DNA from: Pontederia crassipes
Lineage: Eukaryota > Streptophyta > Magnoliopsida > Commelinales > Pontederiaceae
NCBI GenBank assembly: GCA_030549335.1
Contig: CM060195.1
Coordinates: forward strand, 50,191,975 to 50,255,974
Direction of reading: 5' to 3'
Length of the DNA stretch: 64,000 nt
Part shown: positions 24,752 to 33,594 of the stretch, piece by piece
Layout: each line of letters opens with the position of its first letter
Numbering within the stretch: the first letter of the stretch is position 1
The notes under the pieces: generated by a model
Databases searched by the model: none
What the model saw: only the letters and a program-made list of their open reading frames with translations
What the model was told of the DNA's origin: nothing
Translations under genes and position numbers: made by a program

Positions 24752-25233
24752 GATCTGGAAGATCGAGAGCGTGTACTAACTAGAGGGCCATGGATCCTCA
24801 ACGACAACATCTTGCACGTCTCCCTCCCAAGCCTTTTTTTCGACCACTGGATGAGCATCTCATGACATCGCCGATCTGGATAAACCTCCCAGGTCTTTCT
24901 TTCGAGCTATCTAATAGATCGTCTATCCTTCGTATTGCAGGAAAGTTTGGCACTCCGTTGAAGATTGACGACATCACCATCCAGGGGGAAAGGATTAAAT
25001 ATGCTAGGGTCTGTGTCGAGATGAATTTCGCCGACCCTATAAAGCAGGGCATCTGGATTCGTTTGCCGAACGGATCAAGACATTTTCAGCAGGTTCTATG
25101 CGATAATATTCCCCTCTTTTGTTTCTCCTGTGGGCGAGTCAGACATGTCATGTCCAGTTGCTCGGAGAGGAAGATGAATGCCGGAGAGGGAGCTCCTCCC
25201 TTGTCGGAACCCCTCTATTCGGCAATTGGATGA
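24752..25233 (+). pseudogene. LINE ORF1 remnant (DUF4283-like region + CCHC knuckle)
   Basis: The first frame reads GPWILNDNILHVSLP, then LFFDHWMSIS-stop. After a frameshift near 24840-24870 the next frame continues TSPIWINLPGLSFEL, IKYARVCVEMNF and ends in a CCHC knuckle CFSCGRVRHVMSSC (Cx2Cx4Hx4C). ORF1 proteins bind LINE RNA. The proline-rich C-terminal part continues in shifted frames to about 25880. Confidence 0.75.
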
Positions 25234-25930
25234 GATCTCTCCCACCTCGCTGACGACGTATGGAGCCCCCTCCATCGCACTTGGGTCCTACGGCCCTCGA
25301 CCATGATGGTGCGGTTCACTCATCTATACTGGTTCACTCGTCTGAACCGGTTGCGAGTCACTTTGCGGACCTGCATGAAACCCTAAATTCGGACCGTCCA
25401 GTTAGTGATCGAGCGGCTTCGGGGCCATCCGCTAATTTTGACGCATCCACACTATTACAATCACATGACTTTCCTCCCTTATCACATGCCCACACCCCAC
25501 GTGGCTCCTCCTTGCGGGGGGAAGGGTTCCTTCCAGAGACTTCCTCACGCATCCCCAACCCCCTCCCCTACATCTCGTCTCCTCATCTCTCTCTGTACTA
25601 AAAACCCTAACAAGATGCAAATGCTATGGTGGAGCAAGTTTCTGTCAGGATCCTAGAGCCAGCGATCGTTGAGTCCCCGTCGGAAGCTTCCGAAGAGGAG
25701 CGCAGCGATCCAGACTTGGCACCCTACACTATAGTCGTGAGCAAAAGAACTAGAAAGACAAAACAACGCTTCTCTCCCCCTCCTCCATTCCAGAAGCAGA
25801 AGAAAATTATCAAACACCAAAGTCAGGTAAGACATCTCAAACCAACATCACACACTGATAACGATCCCTATTCTTTGTAGAATCTGGACGCTCAGGGGCT
25901 GGGCCCCTCGACTATAGCACAACCACTCTT

Positions 25931-26170
25931 ATGAAGATAATACAATGGAACTATCGTGGTGCTGCTCGTGGAAAAGTCCGCGATCGCATCAGAGATTTAA
26001 TCATGACAACACATCCAGATATTTTGGTACTCCTAGAAACTCATACTACTTTGGAAAAATCTAAAACTGTTATCCGTAGATTAGGTAAGGATTGGCAGGG
26101 TATCTTCTGCCCTGGCACTGGTGTTGCAGGGGGCATAATTTTTGCATGGTCGGTAATGATATCTAGGTAA
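25931..26170 (+). pseudogene. LINE ORF2 endonuclease remnant (start of ORF2)
   Basis: ATG at 25931 starts MKIIQWNYRGAARGKVRDRI, matching the apurinic-type endonuclease N-terminus of L1 ORF2 (usual WNCRG). DILVLLETHT carries the conserved glutamate. The frame stops at 26170. The rest of the endonuclease (CNNRIGGARILCRLDRLL near 26470-26530, VSDHAPLLLL near 26600-26625) continues in other frames. Confidence 0.8.
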
Positions 26171-27154
26171 CATCGCTCCAGACCTCCTCCCAGACTCTAC
26201 ATGCCATTGTTACCCATGAGGGCTTCTCTTTTTTTCTATCGTGTATTTATGCAAGTACATCTCCTATAACAAGGAACTCTCTCTGGCATGATCTTATGAA
26301 TTTTAACATGGATGGCCTGCCTTGGGCCATCGTTGGGACATGAATTGTATTCTCAACCCTGAAGATAAAAGAGGAGGACTTGCTTTTAAATTGACCAAAT
26401 CAGTAAAGACATTTAGAAAACTAATTTATAGACATGGGTTGTTTGATCTACCACTAGTTGGAACACAATTTACTTAGTGTAATAACAGAATAGGGGGTGC
26501 ACGCATTCTTTGTAGACTTGATCGGCTACTTGTAAATCAAACATGGCTACTCCATCACCCTAACCTAAAGTTACAAACTCTACCCAGAGGAGTCTCTGAC
26601 CATGCTCCTTTATTATTATTGACCCAATGTCTTAAGAGAAAACCTAGGATTTTCAAATATAAACACTTTTGATTTGAATACCCTTGAGCCAAGAATATTA
26701 TTCAGGGGGCTTGGGAGCAATGCCACAACTCTAACCTTTATACTACTATCCCAAAAGCTTTAAATGAAATTAAACGTAAAACTCTCCACTAGAACAAGCA
26801 TGATTTGGGTAGTCTTGAAATTAAGGCAGAAACAACACAACAGAAGATTACACAACTTGAGCTAAAGGATGCCAACGGTGGATTAACTCAAGATGAGTTT
26901 CTAAAACTTAGATTTCTATACAATCAGTATGCTGCATACTTAAGATAAATCACTCTAAAATGGTGGAGTAAATCCAGAATAGCATGGATTAAGGATGGAG
27001 ATAAAAATTCTAAATTCTTTCACCTAACCACATTGGTTAGACAAAGAAAAAACCTTATTAACTCTATTGAGGACAATCAGGTACTCCCTTCACTACTGAA
27101 GGGGATATCCTAAGACTATTCACTGAGCACTATACCAGGTTATGGTCTGATGAC

Positions 27155-28348
27155 TTGCAACCTCCCCAGAATAGTATCAATTGGCCAAATCTTCCTAGAT
27201 TAGATGACTCTTGGCATGACTTCTTATCTGCCCCTATTACTGATATTGAAATCAAGAACAGCCTTCGGGCTATGCCTATCTACAAAGTTTCCAGATCTGA
27301 TGATTTTACTATTGAGTTCTACAAGAATTATTGGCATATCATTGGACCTGATATAACAAAGCACATCCAATCTATTTTTCATGACTCACATATACCTGCA
27401 GACCTAGCACATACCTCTCTGATCTTTATACCTAAAAATAACACCCCAAAGAGAGTCACTGACTATAAACCAATTGCCCTTTGCAATGTTCTATATAGAC
27501 TTATTGTTAAAATTCTTGCTAATAGATTAAAACCTACTCTCCCCTCCCTTATTCACTCTGCACAGGCTACCTACGTTACTAACAAATCAATACAAGATAA
27601 TATCCTAATTGCCCAAGAGCTTGTACACAGTATGAGGAGGGGCAGGAGAAAACACATGCTCATTAAAATTGATCTTGAAAAGACTTTTGATAGAATTTTA
27701 TGGGATTCTATCCTAAAGACTATACACAGGATGAACTTCCCACCAAGATTTAGGAAATGGATCAAAATGTGCATCACTTCTCCTACTTTCTCTTTCTCCA
27801 TAAATGGTCAAATGTCCCCACCTTTCAAAAATTACAAAAGCATTAGGCAAGGTGACCCTCTTTCACCTTACATGTTTATTGTTATAACACAACTTCTAAC
27901 TGCTATGATTGATTGGGAGGTCTCTTTGGGCAACATTATCCCCTTCACAATTAACAACTTCTCACTCAGCCACTTACTTTTTTGCTGATGATGTGCTCAA
28001 CATTATACCGAAAGATTTGGTTACTAATAGAGCGGAATGGCGTCGTATGATTCATGTAGCCGACCCCACCTAGTGGGATAAGGCTTTGTTGTTGTTGTTG
28101 TTGATGTGCTTATATCCATGGTTGCCACATCCTTTAACTGTAAGAGACTTCTACACATCCTCAATCAATATGGGTCCCTCACAAATCAAAAAGTAAACTA
28201 TACCAAGTCTGAATTTTATCTGCCAGAAAAATTTAATCATAGAAGAAAAGAGAAATTGAAATCTATCCTGCATATGAATATGGGATCTTACCCCTTTACC
28301 TACCTTGGGGTCCCCATATCAAACAAAAATCTCAGTATTAATGAGTAA
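27155..28348 (+). pseudogene. LINE ORF2 reverse transcriptase remnant, interrupted by an RTE fragment
   Basis: An open frame at 27155-27988 carries DDFTIEFYKNYW, FIPKNNTPKRVTDYKPIALC, HMLIKIDLEKTFDRILWDSI (the usual DxxKAFD is altered to DLEKTFD) and SIRQGDPLSPYMFIV. The catalytic FADD motif is encoded at 27980-27993 in a shifted frame, and the insertion at 28000-28102 follows immediately. The domain resumes as VLISMVATSF and YTKSEFYLP to a stop at 28348. Confidence 0.85.
28000..28102 (+). mobile_element. RTE-type LINE 3'-end fragment (copy 5) inside the L1 reverse transcriptase
   Basis: A 103-nt insertion reading IPKDLVTNRAEWRRMIHVAD in frame before PT-stop, then tgggataaggc and (TTG)n. Direct repeats gatgtgctca (27990-27999) and gatgtgctta (28103-28112) flank it. 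Removing one repeat and the insert restores ADDVLIS of the reverse transcriptase. Confidence 0.9.
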
Positions 28349-29160
28349 TCATATATCACTGATAGGGCTTCATCTAGACTGTCTGGATGGAAGATGAAGG
28401 TCTTAAATCAGGCTGGTTGCACTACACTCATTAAATATGTCCTTGCCTCGTTGTCAAACTACTCCTTGGGCTCTATCAATGTGTCCCCTGACATCATCTC
28501 CTCTCTTGAGAAAATGTCTAGAATCTTCTTATGATCCAATGATGGAAATAAGAGGGCCTCTCATATCATTAATTGGGAAATGGTTCAAAATCCTAAGAGT
28601 GATTGTGGGCTGGACATTAGGAAAATTGCATACATGAAATCCTCCCTATTAGCTGGCAGAATTTTGAATCTTCTTAATAACGATGACAATATATGGTGTC
28701 AATTAGTCAGGCACAAGTACCCTTTTACCCACCCCTAGTCACCAACCATGCATAATTTGCCTATGGCAGGGTTTGGAAGATGATCTTATCTGTTATGAAT
28801 ATCATTAAGTTGGGTCTCAAAAAATGTATTGGTACTGGTAACAATACTACTGTTATGCATGACCCGTGGATTTTCTGCACTCCCCTGGCACTTAAACCTA
28901 CTTATGTTAACATTTATTCTCCTCTATATAACATGAATGTTTCAGACCTTATAGTGGATAATACATGGAACTACCATTTAATTTTAGTTGGCTTGGAATT
29001 AACTATTTTAATTCTCTCTATTCATTTGCCTGTTTATCCCAAGGATGACCAATGAATTTGGAAATCCGACCCTTTGGGTATCCCAAACGCTAAATCAGTG
29101 TACCAATTCCTACATAGGCATGTGCCAGCTACACCTGGTGGTAATGATTGGTTGGGGTGG

Positions 29161-29345
29161 AAGATGATTTGGAAGATCCCTGTTCCTAAAAAAATTCATA
29201 TATTTCTCTAGAAGCTTTCTCATGGTCGTTTTCCCACAAAGGATAGAATTTTGAGGTTTAACTCCACACGTGATACCAATTGTCCACTTTGTAATCAAGC
29301 TTTGGAAACATCTTCCCATCTTTTCTTCTACTACCCTATTAGTCT
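29161..29345 (+). pseudogene. LINE ORF2 zinc-binding (zf-RVT) remnant
   Basis: The frame reads KMIWKIPVPKKIHIFL, a TAG stop, KLSHGRFPTKDRI, then CPLCNQALETSSHLFF, the Cx2C...H signature of the region after the reverse transcriptase in plant L1 ORF2. Confidence 0.75.
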
Positions 29346-29667
29346 TCGGCTCTGGACTCTCGTCCAACATAACCTTCAAACAACCTTCATCCACCTATCT
29401 ACTTGGCCCTCAGGAAACTGAATTCTTGAGGGTGTCCATCTTCAAAAGGTTGCTAGACTTAAATTACTTTCTTACATCTCCCACTTCTTTTGGGGCATCT
29501 GAAAACTTAGAAACAACATTCTCTTCAACTCCACCTCATTCACCATATATGCCTTGTGGTCTTGGGTTCAAGCAAATACTGAGAAATTTTTACAAATTCA
29601 CTACCTTGAGGGCCCACCTTCTTGTGATCCTATCCGAAACAGGTGGGAACCCCCACCTCCTGATTGA

Positions 29668-30102
29668 GTTTTACTCAACACCGATGGTTCATTTATTGGA
29701 CTCGGCGAGGTGAGAGGAGCAGGCTACCTGCTCAGATCATTTAATGGTACTTTCTTATGTGCAGGTGCTTCTCCCGGAAATTTTAATGCTGCTCTGACTG
29801 TTGAGGCTTGGGCGATGAGGCTAGGTGCCTTCAAATGTGCGGCATTAGGACATAGAAGAGTTGTGTGCCAAACTGATTCGTTGTTACTGGTCCAGTACTT
29901 CAATAATCCTACGCTATGTCCATGGAGGATCAAGAATGTTATGTCTGATATCTTGCACGTCGCTAATACTTTTGAGTCTTTTGTAGTCCGACATATTTCT
30001 AGACACTACAATAGCGTTGCGGATTTTATTGCTAACTTTTGTAGATCACACCATCTCATGAGGATATTTTTTGGCCGAATGAGCTCCCTCCGGACCTTCT
30101 AA
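29668..30102 (+). pseudogene. LINE ORF2 C-terminal RNase H domain
   Basis: The frame begins VLLNTDGSF (first catalytic Asp), followed by VEAWAMRLGAFKCAA (Glu), VVCQTDSLLLV (Asp) and HISRHYNSVADFIANF (final Asp). The four acidic positions of RNase H are all kept. It ends at a stop at 30100-30102, about 70 nt before the A-rich tail. Confidence 0.85.
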
Positions 30103-30481
30103 ACTTGTTGTATCAGGATAATTCTATTTTTGAAAGGCAATAGCATCTGGTTTTTTTCAAAAAGAAAAAAAAACAATCATGTTCGTCAACGAGAAAGAAA
30201 TGAACTTAAGATTGTCTGCAGATTCTTATCCGCTGAAATCATATCTTAATCTTTGTTGCCACAAGAAAAAAAGATTCAAGGGGACCTGTTGAAATATGAA
30301 ACTTTATTATACACCAAAGGCAAAACATAAAAGCTTTTCGATGTAATAAAGGAGACCAAAGTCCAATACAACATAAAACTTAAGGTCAACTAGTTGAGAA
30401 TCAAAGGCTTCCAACCAAACTTTATTGACGATGATGACAAAATAAGTTGAAGAACCTGCTCTGTAGTGGTACATATGTTGT

Positions 30482-31012
30482 TCAGTATTTCCATTTCAGA
30501 AGAAGTGGCTTGCCTGTGTTGCTCGATTCCTCTTTGCCACTATGCTTTGGGGTACCAGGCAACCTCCTCCCTCTGCTCACTTCCTTCTTGGCAATGGGGG
30601 TGACTGAGCAAGTTCCAGAGCGAAGAGTCTTCTTCCAATCAACGCGAACGTTGACATCTCTTATACTACTTGCCTTGGAAGCTTGGGATAGACTACTGCA
30701 AGGCGTAGGCAATCGAAGGGCTTGCATTTTCACTTTGCTCTTAGGCTTATTTATCTGCAAACTGCATCCTCCCTCTATTCTTAAGTCTGTTATAGTCATC
30801 TTTACCACTGTTGCTGCTCCATTGTTTGCCTCAGCTGATGGTGCAATACCTTTAGTATGTGGTCTGTTTTGTTCATCCATCTGTGTACTGTTCCTGTACA
30901 GCTTATGGAGGTTTAGAGCGAGACGACAAAGTCCATCTTTGAGCTCTTCCTCCAGACTCTTTTCAATGTCAGCTTCAAGTTGAGTTCGAATCCTTCTCTC
31001 CTCCTTTGACAT
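30482..31012 (-). CDS. Unrecognised plant protein, 176 aa (or 3' exon of a larger gene)
   Basis: The frame starts MSKEERRIRTQLEADIEKSL and has a charged, coiled-coil-like N-terminus (residues 1-45), a Ser/Thr- and Lys-rich middle and a basic C-terminus ending LLLKWKY. I recognise no catalytic domain. The frame stays open upstream of the ATG as DICELHA, back to a possible acceptor (caagtcacag before 31034), so the ATG may be internal to an exon and upstream exons may exist. A TATA-like ttatatatta lies near 31780 on this strand, and an aataaag signal near 30301 on this strand would suit 3' processing. The opposite strand is also open for 178 codons (30447-30983), but the minus frame has the more protein-like composition. 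The L1 LINE ends about 310 nt downstream. Confidence 0.45.
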   Translation of the reverse strand: MSKEERRIRTQLEADIEKSLEEELKDGLCRLALNLHKLYRNSTQMDEQNRPHTKGIAPSAEANNGAATVVKMTITDLRIEGGCSLQINKPKSKVKMQALRLPTPCSSLSQASKASSIRDVNVRVDWKKTLRSGTCSVTPIAKKEVSRGRRLPGTPKHSGKEESSNTGKPLLLKWKY

Positions 31013-31034
31013 GGCATGTAATTCACAAATATCC

Positions 31035-31513
31035 TGTGACTTGGCAAGAGAAAAGAAGTGTCATATCTAGACATGGTTACTTTTCACACACATCTGAATT
31101 TCGTCCTAGGTTGTTGATCAAATACGCATGTCAGTTTTTTGTTTTTTTTTTCTGACCGGGGAAATTTCGGGAAATGATGCGTACATAGTTATGAATTTGT
31201 GATTCTGTGCATGAGGTATTTGAATGTTTAAACAACCTCAAACTCAATCCTTTCTTCTTCGATGAATTCTAGATCTCAAGCTCGGAACATGCAAAATCTA
31301 AGTTCTTTTTGGAGGCCTTGGACATCATATATCATTGCTAGTTAATTATGAGCTTCACAATAACACAATGATAATCACTTATCACTCAGCTAATGTTTGA
31401 TATATGTAAAAAAGATTAAAGATCAATGTATTTGATAAGATGCAAACTGGAAGATGATTAATTTTAAGCCTTAGGCACGAACCAATTTACTCATAGAGTT
31501 GCTTCTAGCTAGC

Positions 31514-31551
<38 letters not shown>

Positions 31552-32690
31552 CGAACCAATTTACTCATAGGGTTGCTTCTAGCTATCTGATGGAGCGACT
31601 TCTTCACATAAACAAAACCTGCAAATCCAAGGCGAGTTCTTTGTCAACGTATTCAGTGTGTTCAGAGAAAGTTTCTATCGGGGGTGAGAGAGAGAAAACT
31701 AATTGAAAGGGGGAAACAAATGATCAACCGGCAGTTTGCATTCTTCACGCTGCAACTGAGCTCCATGTAGTAGCACACTAATATATAATAGAATAAACGT
31801 GAGATGTCGCAATTCAGACATCTAATTCCTTAGAGCGGAATTGAGTAGGAAGTCGGCAAGTGTTTGGACGAAGGATATATATTACAGTGGAATACCTCAT
31901 ATTCTCTGCTCAGGGACTCTCTCCATTTATTTCATTATCGTGTCTAAGTACGTAGGAAAGCTTGATTACATGCAAGGAGCACGACAGCCATGCAGTGCTT
32001 TACGTGAAAGCTAGGCATATACCCAAGCCCCTGTTCTTGGTTGCTCTTGAAGCACAATTTGATGGTGATGTCTTGAATTGTATCCACATTTTTTTTATGA
32101 AATACACCTAACATGGTTTTTAATCGAATGTAAACGTGATTGTAACTTTACCTATCGTTTTCATTTTTTTTCTAACATCTTTTTAATTCTAACTTACAAG
32201 ATCTTTGCTCTTGCCTAAACTATTGTTTAAGTAGACAACAATAGTTATATATATAACATTATAGATTAGGGAAGATATATTTACTTTAAATTTATTCTGG
32301 AATCTAGTTTCTCCTAACGATTTTTCTTTTTTTATTTTGATATCATTCGATCCCACAATTCTATGGCGGATCCATAAAGATTTAAAAAATGAAAAAGAAA
32401 GAAAATCTAACCGTTTGTGATAACTTATTTATAGAATTAATAAAATATAAAAATGATTGAGATTAATCTATCTTCCCTTTTCTATTTCTAAAAAAATAAT
32501 TTCTGAAAAATATTTTTCCGGGAAAAGACAACTTATTTATTGTCGTTGTGCCTTATACGTGAGAGAAATAAATTTCAAAATTTGTTAATTAAGTTTATAA
32601 TATGTGATGAAAGTAACTTCATGAAAGTAGACGGCAGAAAAATGTTTTTTTCTGAATTATAGTTTTTTTTTCATGGAAAAAGCATATTTA
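31035..32690. other. Spacer with GA microsatellite, no gene seen
   Basis: AT-rich. It may hold the promoter and a 5' UTR exon of the 30.5-31.0 kb gene. A (GA)n run (about 31514-31549) sits between two copies of a 36-nt sequence. Confidence 0.4.
31478..31588. repeat. Direct repeat flanking a (GA)n microsatellite
   Basis: cgaaccaatttactcatag followed by a/ggttgcttctagct at 31478-31513 and again at 31552-31588, with about 36 nt of GA dinucleotides between them. Confidence 0.8.
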
Positions 32691-32693
32691 GGC

Positions 32694-33420
32694 AGTGTTT
32701 GGCTATCAGAATTTAAGCAAAAACTTGTCCAAATTCTGATTAGTTCTGTCAAACAGTTGAACTGTAAAAGTTCCGATCAATTCTTGTCACGTGACGACAA
32801 CGGAGAACTTTTGTTCGCCCAAGTTTTGGCTTCTAGTTAGAACTTTCTTTTTGCCTTTTCTTTTTCTTTTTTTCTTTTTTGCTTTCAATTATTTATTTTA
32901 TTTTAATTAGTAGAATATTATTAATTACTATTTAATGTTAACGTTATTCATAAACTATTTTTATATTATCTTAAATAACAATCAATTATAATATATATTT
33001 ATTAATATATTATCATTTTGCTTATAAAATAAATTTTTAACTTAATATAAATATTTTCATAAATTATAATATTAATAGCATATTTAAAAATTAATCAAAA
33101 TTAATGTTAATATATTACGACACAATTTATTTTTAAATAAATGTTAAACTAATTATTACATATAATATTTTTAATTGCTAGTAATTATTATTTTAACTAA
33201 ATATACATAATATTTTAATTTATTATAATTTTATACCTTATAAAATAATAAATTATATCCTTACTTCTTACTTTTTATCCAAACTCCTATTAAAACTTAA
33301 CTATCAAATCAACAATTTTCATCATTACATTTTTTCATCCAAATACTCAATTTAATTTTTTATATATTAGTTCTCAATAATAAGAATTTAAAAATTCCCA
33401 TCTAAACAAAAAGGAAAATT
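32694..33420. mobile_element. Second member of the foldback element family, single arm, 0.73 kb
   Basis: It follows the right arm of the 13.6-15.0 kb element along its length: gctttcaattatttatt (near 32880), cttaaataacaatcaattat against cttaaataataattaattat, the gacacaa block, the ataccttataaaataataaa block, and an end block near 33300-33420. It starts gtgtttggctatcagaattt and its other end reads, on the complement, tgtttagatgggaattttta, so the ends are imperfect inverted repeats. No coding capacity. Confidence 0.6.
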
Positions 33421-33594
33421 TTCCTGATTGCTAAACATAGGAAGAACAAGAAAATTAAAAAATATATTTTCCAAGACTAAGAAAAGCCCAATTGGGGGCC
33501 CAAAGGCCCAATTGAGCTCATGCCTCGCTGTCTATTCCGTTTCAAATGTTGTCCTTTCTTTGTTGCGACCTGTTCCGCTTTCTATTCTTCAATC

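Larger units (their letters stand above)
24748..30170 (+). mobile_element. L1-type LINE, 5'-truncated and decayed, 5.4 kb
   Basis: The order of parts is that of plant L1 elements: ORF1 with a DUF4283-like region and CCHC zinc knuckle, then ORF2 with endonuclease, reverse transcriptase, zinc-binding region and RNase H, then an A-rich tail and 17-bp target duplications. The 5' end lies inside the DUF4283-like domain (DLEDRERVLTRGPWILNDN), so the promoter and ORF1 start are missing. Every ORF carries frameshifts or stops, so it is not autonomous now. A 103-nt RTE-tail fragment is inserted in the reverse transcriptase. The target duplications are still nearly identical. Confidence 0.9.
24731..30187 (+). 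repeat. Target-site duplication of the L1-type LINE
   Basis: aaacaatcatgtttgtc at 24731-24747 and aaacaatcatgttcgtc at 30171-30187, 16 of 17 identical, bracket the element. The right copy follows an A-rich tail (aaaaagaaaaaaa). Confidence 0.85.
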
